NCBI RefSeq assembly: GCF_024213195.1 | Contig: NZ_JANAVF010000021.1 | Location: 62,001-126,000 of the forward strand | DNA length: 64,000 nucleotides | Source of the DNA: Streptomyces sp. TBY4 | GTDB lineage: Bacteria; Actinomycetota; Actinomycetes; Streptomycetales; Streptomycetaceae | Reading direction: 5' to 3' | Shown: one piece after another, positions 41,500 to 50,419 of the stretch | Numbering within the stretch: position 1 is the stretch's first letter | Layout: each line of letters starts with the position of its first letter | Made by a program: the position numbers and the translations under genes | The notes under the pieces: generated by a model | The model's database searches: none | What the model saw: the letters and a program-made list of their open reading frames with translations, nothing else | What the model was told of the DNA's origin: nothing

Positions 41500-42942
41500 C
41501 TAGCTCCAGCTGGCGTGCAGCGGCTTGCCCTCGGCGTAGCCCGCCGCGGACTGGATGCCGACGACGGCCTTCTCCTCGAACTCCGCGAGGGAGGCCGCAC
41601 CGGCGTAGGTGCAGGAGGAGCGGACGCCCGCGATGATCGAGTCGATCAGGTCCTCGACGCCCGGGCGGGCCGGGTCCAGGAACATCCGCGAGGTGGAGAT
41701 GCCCTCCTCGAAGAGACCCTTGCGGGCGCGGTCGTACGCGGACTCCTCCGAGGTGCGGTTCTGGACCGCGCGCGCGGAGGCCATGCCGAAGGACTCCTTG
41801 TAGAGGCGGCCGTCGGCCGACTGCTGCAGGTCGCCCGGGGACTCGTACGTACCGGCGAACCAGGAGCCGATCATGACGTTCGAGGCGCCGGCGGCCAGCG
41901 CCATCGCCACGTCGCGCGGGTGACGGACGCCGCCGTCGGCCCAGACGTGCTTGCCGTACTTCTTCGCCTCGGCGGCGCACTCCAGCACCGCGGAGAACTG
42001 CGGGCGGCCCACACCGGTCATCATGCGGGTGGTGCACATGGCGCCCGGACCCACACCGACCTTGATGATGTCGGCGCCGGCGTCGATCAGGTCCTTGACT
42101 CCCTCGGCGGCGACGATGTTGCCGGCGACGATCGGGACCTGCGGGTCGAGGGCGCGGACGGCCTTGATCGCGTTGATCATGGATTCCTGGTGGCCGTGCG
42201 CGGTGTCGATGACGAGCGTGTCCACGCCCGCGTCGAGCAGCTGCTTGGCCTTGGCCACGAAGTCGCCGTTGATGCCGACGGCGGCGGCGATGCGCAGCTT
42301 GCCGTTGGCGTCGGTGGCGGGGGTGTACAGGGTCGCGCGCAGCGCGGCCTTGCGGGTGAGGATGCCGACGAGCCTGCCGTCCTTGTCGACGGCGGGGGCC
42401 AGCTTGCGGTGGCCGGCGTCGAGCTGGTTGAAGGCGTCGCGGGGGTCGATGTCGGCGTCGATGAGCAGGAGCTCCTTCGACATGACCTCGGAGAGCTGGG
42501 TGAAGCGGTCCACGCCGGTCAGGTCGTGGTCGGTGACGACGCCCACCGGGCGGCCGTCCGCGTCGACGACCACGCCGGCGCCGTGCGCGCGCTTGGGCAG
42601 CAGGGACAGCGCGTCGGCGACGGTCTGGGTGGGGGCCAGCGTGATCGGGGTGTCGAGCACGAGGTGGCGGGTCTTCACCCAGGAGATCACGTCGGTGACG
42701 ACGTCGATCGGGATGTCCTGCGGGATGACGACGATGCCGCCGCGGCGGGCGACCGTCTCGGCCATCCGGCGGCCGGCGATGGCGGTCATGTTGGCCACGA
42801 CCAGCGGAATGGTGGTGCCGGTGCCGTCAGGCGCGGAAAGGTCGACGCCCTGGCGGGAACCGACCGCGGAGCGGCTCGGCACCATGAATACGTCGTCGTA
42901 CGTCAGGTCGTACGGCGGCTTCAGGTCATTGAGAAAACGCAC
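41500..42942 (-). CDS. guaB1: GuaB1-type IMPDH-family protein (GMP reductase)
   Basis: A 480-residue IMPDH/GMPR-fold enzyme. The N-terminal barrel segment has YDLTYDDVFMVPSRS. Two CBS domains follow (about residues 90-205). Then the catalytic half shows TLVIDTAHGHQESMINAI, GNIVAAEGVKDLIDAGADIIKVGVGPGAMCTTRMMTGVGRPQ (active-site Cys about residue 301) and KESFGMAS. This is the actinobacterial GuaB1 group, reported in mycobacteria to reduce GMP to IMP. GTG start at 42942 matches the family's usual MRFLNDLKPPYDL start. It lies downstream of xdhC, both linked to purine metabolism. Confidence 0.9.
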   Translation of the reverse strand: MRFLNDLKPPYDLTYDDVFMVPSRSAVGSRQGVDLSAPDGTGTTIPLVVANMTAIAGRRMAETVARRGGIVVIPQDIPIDVVTDVISWVKTRHLVLDTPITLAPTQTVADALSLLPKRAHGAGVVVDADGRPVGVVTDHDLTGVDRFTQLSEVMSKELLLIDADIDPRDAFNQLDAGHRKLAPAVDKDGRLVGILTRKAALRATLYTPATDANGKLRIAAAVGINGDFVAKAKQLLDAGVDTLVIDTAHGHQESMINAIKAVRALDPQVPIVAGNIVAAEGVKDLIDAGADIIKVGVGPGAMCTTRMMTGVGRPQFSAVLECAAEAKKYGKHVWADGGVRHPRDVAMALAAGASNVMIGSWFAGTYESPGDLQQSADGRLYKESFGMASARAVQNRTSEESAYDRARKGLFEEGISTSRMFLDPARPGVEDLIDSIIAGVRSSCTYAGAASLAEFEEKAVVGIQSAAGYAEGKPLHASWS

Positions 42943-43078
42943 GTGCTGAACATCCCAGTCGTTCGGAGGTGACCCCGACAGGGCAGTCGAGGAACGCACG
43001 TACTTCATTCTCACACGACCTGGAGTTCACACCGCCCCGGCTGATCGTCCAGGACATTTTGGGCTGGATGGTCTCTTC

Positions 43079-44254
43079 CTACGGGACCTTGGTCCTCCGG
43101 TCGTGCACCGGCGCCGCCACCGGCGCCTGCGCCTGCCCGTGGACGGGGCCGTGGGTCCGGGCCAGCGGAAGAATCGTTCCGCCGTACCGTACGGCCGTGA
43201 ACTCGGCCGCGATGGCGAGCGCGGTCTCCTCGGGGGTCCCCCCGCCGAGGTCCAGGCCGATCGGTGAGCGCAGCCGGGCCAGCGCGGACGCCGGCACGCC
43301 CTCCGCCCGCAGCCGCCGCGCCCGCTCGGTGTGGGTGCGGCGCGAGCCCATGGCTCCCACGTACCCGAGCGGCAGCCCCAGGGCGAGCGTCAGCAGCGGG
43401 ACGTCGAACTTGGCGTCGTGGGTCAGGACGCACACCGCCGTACGGGAATCCAGGCGGCCCCCCTCCCACTCCGCGGCCAGGTGCCGGTGCGGCCAGTCCA
43501 CGACCACCTCGGCCGCCTCCGGGAACCGGGCGGCGGTCACGAAGACGGGCCGGGCGTCGCACACCGTGACCCGGTAGCCCAGGAAGGCGCCGATCCGGGT
43601 GAGGGCGGCGGCGAAGTCGATGGCCCCGTAGACCAGCAGCCGGGGCGGCTCGGCGGCCGATTCGACCAGCAGGGTCAGGGGCTGTCCGCAGAGCCCGCCC
43701 GCCGTGCCGAGCTCGGCGGTGCCGGTGCGGCCGGCCGCGAGCCAGCCCCGGACCCGCTCGGCGGCGGCCCGGTCCAGCGCGGCGCCCCCGCCGAGGCGGC
43801 CCTCGTAGGAGCCGTCGGCGTGCACGGCGATGGCCCGGCCCAGCTGCTGCGGCGGCCCGCAGACCACCCGGCCCAGCGCGCAGCGGGCCCCGCCGCGGGC
43901 CGCGTCGAGCACGGCCCCGATGACGGGCCGCACGGGGTCCTGCCGGCGCACCGGGGTGACCAGCACGTCGAGGACTCCCCCGCAGGTCAGCCCCACGGCG
44001 AAGGCGTCGTCGTCGCTGTACCCGAAGCGGTGCACACCGCCCTGCCCGGAGGCGATCGCCTCCAGGCACAGCTCGTGCACGGCGGATTCCACGCAGCCCC
44101 CGGAGAGGGAGCCGAGCGCGGTGCCCGCGGCGTCGACGGCCAGTGAGGCACCGGGACCGCGTGGTGCGCTGCCGCTGACGGCGACCACCGTGGCCACGGC
44201 GAAGTCCCGTCCGGCGGCGCACCACGCGCGTAGTTCTTCGGCGATGTCCAGCAT
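43079..44254 (-). CDS. XdhC-family molybdenum cofactor insertion protein
   Basis: A 391-residue XdhC/CoxI protein, which holds sulfurated molybdenum cofactor for insertion into xanthine dehydrogenase-type enzymes. The N-terminal XdhC domain has FAVATVVAVSGSAPRGPGASLAV, then GSLSGGCVESAV with the cofactor-binding Cys (about residue 54). The C-terminal Rossmann domain shows RLLVYGAIDFAAAL, VCVLTHDAKFDVPLL and the YVGAMGSRRTHTERARRL segment. Its natural client is the molybdo-hydroxylase at 49592-53354. The ATG shares its A with the stop of the upstream IS701-like gene (TGATG). Confidence 0.9.
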   Translation of the reverse strand: MLDIAEELRAWCAAGRDFAVATVVAVSGSAPRGPGASLAVDAAGTALGSLSGGCVESAVHELCLEAIASGQGGVHRFGYSDDDAFAVGLTCGGVLDVLVTPVRRQDPVRPVIGAVLDAARGGARCALGRVVCGPPQQLGRAIAVHADGSYEGRLGGGAALDRAAAERVRGWLAAGRTGTAELGTAGGLCGQPLTLLVESAAEPPRLLVYGAIDFAAALTRIGAFLGYRVTVCDARPVFVTAARFPEAAEVVVDWPHRHLAAEWEGGRLDSRTAVCVLTHDAKFDVPLLTLALGLPLGYVGAMGSRRTHTERARRLRAEGVPASALARLRSPIGLDLGGGTPEETALAIAAEFTAVRYGGTILPLARTHGPVHGQAQAPVAAPVHDRRTKVP

Positions 44255-45567
44255 CAGCGGATGTACTCGCGGCGCGGGCTCTGCCCGGGGATGACCGGTC
44301 TCGGCGGCAGCGCAGGGGGTCCCCCGGCGTGCGCGGCGGCGATCGTACGGGTGGGGGCGGTCCGCGCCGTGCCGGGGTAGGGCTCGGCGGGTGCGGGGTG
44401 GGTGCCCCGGTCGCGCGCGCCCAGCAGCATCGCGGCGTGGGCGACGCTGGCGAGGGTGGCGTGGTGGTGCCAGCCGCGGAAGGAGCGGCCCTCGAAGTCA
44501 CGGATTCCGGCGGGCTCGCAGACCTCGGCGAAGTCGAGCGCGACCCGGTCGGTGAGTTTGGCGAGCAGGAAGAGCTGTGCGAGCGGCCGGTCCCCGATGT
44601 TGGTGATCCAGAACTCCGTGGGCAGCAGGGCCGCCTCGGTCCAGGCGCCGACGAGGAGCAGCGGGGTGGGCGGGGCCGGTACGAGGCGGTCCTCGCCGGG
44701 GGTGGCGAAGATGGCGGCGGAGGTGAGCAGGGTGACCGCTCCCTCGGCGCGGCCGTGCCGGGTCCATTCGACGACCCGCCGCTGGGAGCGCAGGGAGTCG
44801 ATGAGCTCGCGGGCCGGTGCGGTGTGCGGTCCGGGTTTGTGCCGGCCGGCTCCGCCGAAGGAGACGGGCAGGGTGCCGTCCACTTTGAATACGAAGGGGA
44901 TGTCCTGCGCCGCGAACGACTCGATGCACTGTGGAAGTTCGCTGTTGGAGACCTCCATCACCACGGGCCTGCGCTGGAGTTGCCAGCCGGCGGCCATCCG
45001 CTGGACCGCGTGTACCGCGTCCTGGGCGGGGGTGAGCGAGCGGGCCGTGTCGGGGATCCCGGCCCGCCGGCGCCGCAGGAGTTCCGCCGTCCAGGGCCCG
45101 GGGAGGGTGAGGGTCCATTCGACGGGGAAGCCGGCATCGCTGGAGGTGAGCCAGATGCCGCTGGCCTGCTGACAGTTGGCGGTGCGGCCCAGCTGGGGGA
45201 CGAACTGCCGCCCCACGCCGACCGACCGGTCCCCGGCCTTCTCGATGACCATGGGCTGCACCACCCAGGCCAGCGGGCGCTGCGCGGTGCGTTCCAGGTG
45301 CTGGGCGAGGGAGCGGCGGACGGGGGTCCAGTCCCAGGGGGATTTGCTGATGAACTGCTGGAGGCTCTGCTCGACGGAACTGGCCCCGGTTCCGGCGATG
45401 TTACGAATTGTTTTCTTTCCGTTGGTCCGCACCAGGCCGTTCAGGTATACGCGGGCCCAGTTTCGCTGGTCCCGCCGGGGTAACGACTCGAAGAAGAGCG
45501 AGATCAGAACGTCGATCGATTCGGAGATTTCCTTCGTGGATTCCTCCGGCAGGACTACGCGAGCCAT
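44254..45567 (-). CDS. Degenerate IS701-type transposase-like protein, likely domesticated
   Basis: A 437-residue protein aligned by eye with IS701-family transposases (GDRSVGVGRQFVPQLGRTANCQ, DFEGRSFRGWHHHATLASVAHA). The catalytic positions differ: the usual IDDTGFPK motif reads QPMVIEKAG and the second Asp region reads VVMEVSNSEL, so at least two DDE acids look lost. There is a proline-rich C-terminal tail. N-terminal codons include AAA, ACA and ATT, less GC-rich than its neighbours. No inverted repeats flank it, the full length is open, and its stop is coupled to xdhC. This suggests a domesticated, non-transposing protein. Confidence 0.72.
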   Translation of the reverse strand: MARVVLPEESTKEISESIDVLISLFFESLPRRDQRNWARVYLNGLVRTNGKKTIRNIAGTGASSVEQSLQQFISKSPWDWTPVRRSLAQHLERTAQRPLAWVVQPMVIEKAGDRSVGVGRQFVPQLGRTANCQQASGIWLTSSDAGFPVEWTLTLPGPWTAELLRRRRAGIPDTARSLTPAQDAVHAVQRMAAGWQLQRRPVVMEVSNSELPQCIESFAAQDIPFVFKVDGTLPVSFGGAGRHKPGPHTAPARELIDSLRSQRRVVEWTRHGRAEGAVTLLTSAAIFATPGEDRLVPAPPTPLLLVGAWTEAALLPTEFWITNIGDRPLAQLFLLAKLTDRVALDFAEVCEPAGIRDFEGRSFRGWHHHATLASVAHAAMLLGARDRGTHPAPAEPYPGTARTAPTRTIAAAHAGGPPALPPRPVIPGQSPRREYIR

Positions 45568-45639
45568 CCGGGCCTCCCCCGCGACCAGCTAGATCCATTA
45601 CCCTACTTGACCGCGGAGAACGGCCGTAGGTCCGTGCGG

Positions 45640-46287
45640 CTACTTCCTGAGGTCGCTGACAGTTTCGAGCCGCTCTTCTTCTACCACGAGGGGGATGGGG
45701 ATCTGGTTCGCCGCATAGTAGAGCGCGATCAGGAAGTGCGCGACGAGGGTGAGCGGGGCGGAGAAGAACGCCAGGGCGACGGTGCAGGGGTAGGCGATGG
45801 CGCCGAGTCCGAACCGGACCCGGGTGGCCCGGGCGCCGTTCTTGTCCACCTGGTCGTGGAAGAGGTGCCCGACGCGGGTGACGTACCACCAGAAGGCCAG
45901 GAACGCCAAGGCGTAGGCCACCGTGAGGAGACTGTAGAGGACGGCCGCCGCGTTGGCCGACCCGCCCTCCTCCATGAGGTGCTCGGCGAGCACGTTGGTC
46001 GTGTAGGGAACCACCGACACGACCATCAGCACCAGGAGGTTCAGGAACAGCAGGGGACGGTCGACCCGCTTGATGTGACTGAAGATGGTGTGGTGGTTCA
46101 CCCACATCACTCCGATGATGAGGAAACTCACCACATAGGCGGCGTAGTGCGGCCACTGCTCTCGCACTCCGTGCCAGAAGTCGGATCCGGTTTCTTCCGG
46201 AACTTTCAACTCCAGGACAAGGATGGTGATGATGACCGCGAATACACCATCACTGAATGCCTCGACCCGGCCCGTTTCGGTTTCCAT
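45640..46287 (-). CDS. TMEM175-family (DUF1211) potassium channel-like protein
   Basis: A 215-residue membrane protein. It begins METETGRVEAFSDGVFAVIITILVLEL, carrying the RxxxFSDGVFA hallmark of bacterial TMEM175 channels, with five or six membrane helices in total (VSFLIIGVMWVNHHTIFSHI in the middle). Bacterial members form tetrameric K+-conducting channels. The ATG at 46287 follows AAGGGGAGG; the frame extends further but without a ribosome binding site. It stands alone, after the terminator of the molybdo-hydroxylase operon. Confidence 0.85.
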   Translation of the reverse strand: METETGRVEAFSDGVFAVIITILVLELKVPEETGSDFWHGVREQWPHYAAYVVSFLIIGVMWVNHHTIFSHIKRVDRPLLFLNLLVLMVVSVVPYTTNVLAEHLMEEGGSANAAAVLYSLLTVAYALAFLAFWWYVTRVGHLFHDQVDKNGARATRVRFGLGAIAYPCTVALAFFSAPLTLVAHFLIALYYAANQIPIPLVVEEERLETVSDLRK

Positions 46288-46334
46288 GACCTCCCCTTCA
46301 CGGTTCTTGCATATATCTACGGCTGTCGCGCATA

Positions 46335-46364
46335 CGGGGAGGGTGCACTTCCCCACCCTCCCCG
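46335..46364 (-). terminator. Hairpin terminator of the molybdo-hydroxylase operon
   Basis: CGGGGAGGGTG (46335-46345) pairs perfectly with CACCCTCCCCG (46354-46364) over an eight-base loop. It lies 26 bases after the stop of the SnoaL-like gene and 48 bases before the channel gene start. Confidence 0.8.
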
Positions 46365-46390
46365 CACACGCTACCCAGAGATTTCCGAAA

Positions 46391-46732
46391 TCAGCCGCCG
46401 AATCCGGCAGTCTGCCGCCAGATCCGGCCATCGCGGACGACGAGCGTCCCGAACGCGTGCTCCGGTTCGCCGTTCAGGTTCATGATCGCCCGGTAGAAGA
46501 TCGTGTCGTCGGTCTCCACGTACTCCTGGAGCTCCACGAGGGTGGGCTTGACCGTCAGGTAGCCGGTGAAGGTCTCGCGCACCGCGTCGATGCCGACGGA
46601 GACCCCCTCGAAGCGCAACAGCACCGCGTCGTCGGTGTAGTTCTTCATGACCGCCTCGATGTCCAGGGCGGCGAGCGCGTCCATCTGCCGGACGAACACC
46701 GGGTGCAGCGTGGAGATGTCGTACTTGGGCAT
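46391..46732 (-). CDS. SnoaL-like / NTF2-fold protein
   Basis: A 113-residue protein with the cone-shaped NTF2-like fold: an N-terminal helix, then IEAVMKNYTDDAVLLRFEGVSVGIDAVRETFTGYL, and later LVELQEYVETDDTIFYRAIMNLNGEPEHAFGTLVVRDGRIWRQTAGFGG. Such domains can be small ligand-binding isomerases or hydrolases; the substrate is unknown. Last gene of the long operon, 26 bases after the histidine kinase. The ATG has AAAGGGAG upstream. Confidence 0.8.
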   Translation of the reverse strand: MPKYDISTLHPVFVRQMDALAALDIEAVMKNYTDDAVLLRFEGVSVGIDAVRETFTGYLTVKPTLVELQEYVETDDTIFYRAIMNLNGEPEHAFGTLVVRDGRIWRQTAGFGG

Positions 46733-46758
46733 GTCGACTCCCTTTCAGCTCTTCGATT

Positions 46759-48282
46759 TCAACTCTGCGATGAGGACGGAACGGTTGGGTCCATGGCGGG
46801 TACGGCCGGCACGGCACAGGACGGGTCCGTCCCGGACAGCGGCAGCCGGACGGTCATCCGGGTCTCCCCCGGCCGCGAGCGGGCCGTGATCGAACCGTGG
46901 TGGCGCTGGGTCACGATGCGGTAGCTGAGGTGCAGCCCGAGCCCCGTCCCCTTCCCCACGTCCTTGGTCGTGTAGAAGGGTTCGAAGATCCTCGGCAGGG
47001 ACTCCTCGGGGATCCCCGAGCCGGTGTCGGCGATCTCCACCACCATGCAGACGCCTTCGACCCGGGCCCGCAGGGTGAGGGTTCCGGCGCCGTCCATGGC
47101 CGCCGCGGCATTGTCGACCAGGTTGGTCCACACCTGGTTCAACTCGCTCGGATAGCCCGTCAGTTCGGGCAGGTCGGGGTCGTACGCGCGCACGATCCCG
47201 ATCCCGGCGAGCTTGGCACGCAGCACGACCAGCGTGTTCTCCAGTCCGTCGGTGACGGCGAACCGCTGCTCGGGCGCCCGGTCGAGATTGGCGTAATCCC
47301 GGGTGGCCGACACCAGCTGCGAGATCCGCGGACCGGCCGCCCGCAGCTCGGCGGCGAGCGAGCGGATCTCCAGGAGGGCCGCCAGATGGTCCAGGGCCGC
47401 GGGCAGCGCCGGCTCGCCGATCCCCTCCAGCCGGTCCAGCAGCCCGCCGAGGTCCATTCCGAGATCGGAGACCCCCGAGCCGAGCAGCACCGCCCGCTCC
47501 GCGCCCGCTTCCTCCGCCCAGTCGGCGATCGCCTCCTCTGCGTCCGCCTGGGCCAGCGGATCGGTGACCACCGGCGGCGCCGTCTTGTCCAGCTCCCCGG
47601 CGAGCCGGTCGAAGACGGCACGCTCGGCGTCCGTGGCGGCCGCCCCCCAGGCCTGGGCGGAGCGGGTCAGCTGCTCCAGCGCGGGCGCCAGTTCCTGTGC
47701 GGCGCGGGCCACGGCGGCGGCGGGGTTGTTCAGCTCGTGCGCGAGGCCGGCCGCCAGGGTGCCCAGGGCCTCGACGGTGGCCCGTTTGCGGGCCTGCACC
47801 TCGGAGGACTTGATGCGCCAGGCCAGTACGGGGATCAGTACGGCGGCCACCCCGTGGCAGCGGGTCAGCATCTCGAAGAAGACCGGCTTCGGGTACGCCA
47901 CCACGGTGGTGGCCGGCCCGCTCGCCGCGGCCGTGGCCACGTACGCCCCGTCCGTCAGCAGCGGCAGTTCGCCGGTGAAGCGGTGGGCGGCCGAGGGTTT
48001 GCCGTCGTGGTCCTCGGCGGCCGCGCTCTCCTCCTCGGTGGAGTGCCGGGTCAGGACCTCCTCCCGGCCGTCGACGACCTTGGTCACCACCAGGCCCCCG
48101 GAGAGCAGGACGTGGAAGCCCGTGGCCTCCTCCCCGTCGCGGAAGAGGAGCTCCCCGTCGGCGAGCACCCTCGGTTCGGAGACGGAGACCAGCCAGTCCA
48201 GCTGCTCCTCCGTGAGCCCCTCGAAGATCTCCAGTGCGCGCAGGGCGGTGCGCAGCGCCGCGGTGCCCGGGATCCCGCTCAT
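46759..48282 (-). CDS. Cyclic-nucleotide-binding-domain histidine kinase
   Basis: A 507-residue soluble sensor. An N-terminal cNMP-binding fold (about residues 15-150: LEIFEGLTEEQLDWLVSVSEPRVLADGELLFRDGEEATGFHVLLSGGLVV) is followed by a histidine-kinase core with H-box GLAHELNNPAAAV (His about residue 185), N-box NQVWTNLVDNAAAAM, and ATP lid motifs IADTGSGIP and GKGTGLGLHLS (about 430-460). No membrane segment is seen. The ATG at 48282 overlaps the stop of the MFS gene. No cognate response regulator lies nearby. It could sense cAMP, redox state or a substrate of the operon. Confidence 0.88.
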   Translation of the reverse strand: MSGIPGTAALRTALRALEIFEGLTEEQLDWLVSVSEPRVLADGELLFRDGEEATGFHVLLSGGLVVTKVVDGREEVLTRHSTEEESAAAEDHDGKPSAAHRFTGELPLLTDGAYVATAAASGPATTVVAYPKPVFFEMLTRCHGVAAVLIPVLAWRIKSSEVQARKRATVEALGTLAAGLAHELNNPAAAVARAAQELAPALEQLTRSAQAWGAAATDAERAVFDRLAGELDKTAPPVVTDPLAQADAEEAIADWAEEAGAERAVLLGSGVSDLGMDLGGLLDRLEGIGEPALPAALDHLAALLEIRSLAAELRAAGPRISQLVSATRDYANLDRAPEQRFAVTDGLENTLVVLRAKLAGIGIVRAYDPDLPELTGYPSELNQVWTNLVDNAAAAMDGAGTLTLRARVEGVCMVVEIADTGSGIPEESLPRIFEPFYTTKDVGKGTGLGLHLSYRIVTQRHHGSITARSRPGETRMTVRLPLSGTDPSCAVPAVPAMDPTVPSSSQS

Positions 48283-49565
48283 GCGGCGCCCCCTTCCGCC
48301 CGGTTCCGGGCCGCCAGCCGCAGGGTGGCCAGCAGGGCCAGCGCGCACACCCCGGCGACGGTGGCCATGAAGCCGACCGCGGTGCGGTGCAGGCCGTGGA
48401 CGTTGGTGAGCAGTCCGGCCAGCACCGCCGGCACGCTCATCGCGAGGTACGCGAACACGTAGACGGCTGCCGTCAGTTCGCCGCGGTGGGCCGGTTCGGC
48501 CAGGGCGCTCAGTGCACGGAAGGAGCCGAGGAAGGCGGCTCCCCAGCCGGCCCCGAGCACCGCGGTCGCCGCCAGGAACACGGGGGCCGAGCCGAGTCCG
48601 AGCGCGAGGAGCACGAGGGCCAGCCCGCCGAGCAGGCCGAGCAGGCCGAGGACGGCGGTGCGCAGGGCCTCGGTGCGGCCCAGCAGGAGCTGGGCGGCGG
48701 TGGCGGCTCCGGCGAGGAGGGCCACGGTGGCGCCGCCGACGAGGTAGTTGGTGCTCTGCAGGAGGGAGAGGGCCAGGTGCGGGCCGAGCGAGAGGTAGAA
48801 GCCGCCGACCGACCAGACGGCCACGATGGTCAGGATCAGCACGGCGAAGCGGCCGCGCACGGGGGCGGGGATGTGGATCCGGTGCGGGGCGAGCGCGAAC
48901 CGGCCCCCGCCCGCCCGCCCCGGGGCGCTCTCCGCCATCCGGGCCACGCCGATCAGGCAGCCGGCGAAGGCCCCGACGAGCAGCAGGTAGGTCAGGACGG
49001 TCGGAGCGGGTGCGTACTGCACGAGCAGCCCGGCCCCGATGCCGCCGAGGCCGATCCCCACGGTCGGGCCGGCGCTGTTGACCTGGGCGCCGAGCGCGGG
49101 CCGGGCGCTGGGGGCGAGTTCCAGCAGGGCGGCGCCCATGGCCCCGGTGGCCAGGCCCACGGCCAGCCCCTGGACGGCGCGGGCGGCGAGCAGCAGGCCG
49201 AGCCCCTGGGCCGAGGCGAACAGCCCCATGGCGACGATCGCGAGGACCAGCCCGGCGGCGAGCACGGGCCGCCGGCCCAGGGTGTCGGACAGGGAGCCGA
49301 ACAGCAGGAGTCCGGCGAGCACGGTGACGGCGTACAGGGCGAAGACCACCGTGATCATGCCGGAGGACAGGCCCCACTCCTGCTGGTAGAGCACGTAGAG
49401 GGCCGAGGGGACGGAGGAGGAGAGCATCAGCAGGACGAGGACCGCGCCGACCACCCGGAAGCCGGAGCCTCCCGGTGCGCCGGCGGCGCCGGCGGCTGGA
49501 CGCAAGGTGACCCCCGTGGTGGTGGCGGACCGCGCGGTCCGTGCTGTCGTGGGCAACGGTTCCAC
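48279..49565 (-). CDS. MFS transporter
   Basis: A 428-residue twelve-helix MFS protein with the classic loop 2-3 motif GSLSDTLGRRPVLAAG (about residues 95-110) and the drug-exporter-like GLATGAMGAALLELAPSARPALGAQVNSAG in helix 5. GTG start at 49565 after GGGGGAG. It lies 26 bases after the CoxM-like subunit gene and its stop overlaps the kinase gene, so it is expressed with the molybdo-hydroxylase. It may move that enzyme's substrate or product. Confidence 0.85.
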   Translation of the reverse strand: MEPLPTTARTARSATTTGVTLRPAAGAAGAPGGSGFRVVGAVLVLLMLSSSVPSALYVLYQQEWGLSSGMITVVFALYAVTVLAGLLLFGSLSDTLGRRPVLAAGLVLAIVAMGLFASAQGLGLLLAARAVQGLAVGLATGAMGAALLELAPSARPALGAQVNSAGPTVGIGLGGIGAGLLVQYAPAPTVLTYLLLVGAFAGCLIGVARMAESAPGRAGGGRFALAPHRIHIPAPVRGRFAVLILTIVAVWSVGGFYLSLGPHLALSLLQSTNYLVGGATVALLAGAATAAQLLLGRTEALRTAVLGLLGLLGGLALVLLALGLGSAPVFLAATAVLGAGWGAAFLGSFRALSALAEPAHRGELTAAVYVFAYLAMSVPAVLAGLLTNVHGLHRTAVGFMATVAGVCALALLATLRLAARNRAEGGAA

Positions 49566-49591
49566 TGCTTCAACTCCCCCGTCGTGGGCGG

Positions 49592-50419
49592 TCAGGCGGC
49601 TGCCTGCACGGCCCTCGTGAGCGCGCGGGCGGTGAGTACGCCCGCAAGGTGGCCGAGGTACTCGGCCGAGGTGCCGCGCCCCGGGACGAACAGCTCCCGG
49701 GGTTCGGCGCGGAAGGCCGCGAGCACGGCCTCCGTCGTGTACGGGCCCCCGCCGATGCGTTCCTCGACCCCGCGCAGCCGCAGGGCGCGGGCGGTGGCTC
49801 CGGTGACCGCAATGCGCGGCCCGTCGGGGGTGATCCGTACGGCGGCGGCGCAGACCGGGTAGCGGGTGGCCCGGTCGGCGGTCTTCTCGAAGGCGGCGCC
49901 GCCGCCCGAGCCGGACGGGACGTGCAGGGCGGTGATGACGGTGCCCGCGGGGACCCCGGAGGCGGCCAGTTCCTCGGCGGTGAGCGTGGACACCCCGCCG
50001 GGACCGGCCAGTTCGGCCGTGACGCCGGCGGCGATGGCGGCGACGGGCAGGTCGGTGGCCCGGCCGCGGGCGGCGAGGTTGCCGCCGGCCGTGCCGAGGT
50101 TGCGGACCTGGGGGTCGCCGTTGGCGCGGGCGGCGGCGGCGAGTTCCGGGGCCCCGGCCAGCACCAGGGGGTCGGCGGCCAGCTCGGCCAGGGTGGTCAG
50201 TGCCCCGATCCGGAGCCCGCCGGGCACCGGCTCGATCCCCCGGAGCTCTTCCAGCCTGCGGAGGTCGACGAGCAGGGAGGCCCGGTCCTCGCCGGTGCGC
50301 AGCCCGGGGAGCAGGCTCTGCCCGCCGGCCAGCACCCGGGCGCCGGGGCGGCCGGCCAGCAGGGTCAGGGCCTCGTCGAGGCCGACGGGGCGTACGTAGT
50401 CGAACTCGGCGAGGATCAC
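49592..50419 (-). CDS. Molybdo-hydroxylase FAD subunit (CoxM/XdhB-like)
   Basis: A 275-residue FAD-binding subunit of a xanthine dehydrogenase/CO dehydrogenase-family enzyme. It starts ILAEFDYVRPVGLDEAL and shows both FAD motifs: VLAGGQSLLPGLRT (about residues 29-42) and GTAGGNLAARGRATDLP (about 108-124). It passes electrons from the 2Fe-2S subunit to its final acceptor. The GTG start overlaps the large-subunit stop by four bases (GTGA). The identity of the physiological substrate of the complex cannot be read from this subunit. Confidence 0.9.
   Translation of the reverse strand: MILAEFDYVRPVGLDEALTLLAGRPGARVLAGGQSLLPGLRTGEDRASLLVDLRRLEELRGIEPVPGGLRIGALTTLAELAADPLVLAGAPELAAAARANGDPQVRNLGTAGGNLAARGRATDLPVAAIAAGVTAELAGPGGVSTLTAEELAASGVPAGTVITALHVPSGSGGGAAFEKTADRATRYPVCAAAVRITPDGPRIAVTGATARALRLRGVEERIGGGPYTTEAVLAAFRAEPRELFVPGRGTSAEYLGHLAGVLTARALTRAVQAAA

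Noticed and set aside
44254..45567. IS701-like gene considered as an active insertion sequence
   Set aside because: Key acidic residues appear replaced, no terminal inverted repeats or target duplications were seen, and the gene is coupled to xdhC.
48283..49377. Upstream extension of the cyclic-nucleotide-binding kinase frame
   Set aside because: The extra 365 codons are antiparallel-frame shadow of the MFS gene on the same strand; the ATG at 48282 gives the ATGA overlap and a normal cNMP-domain start.
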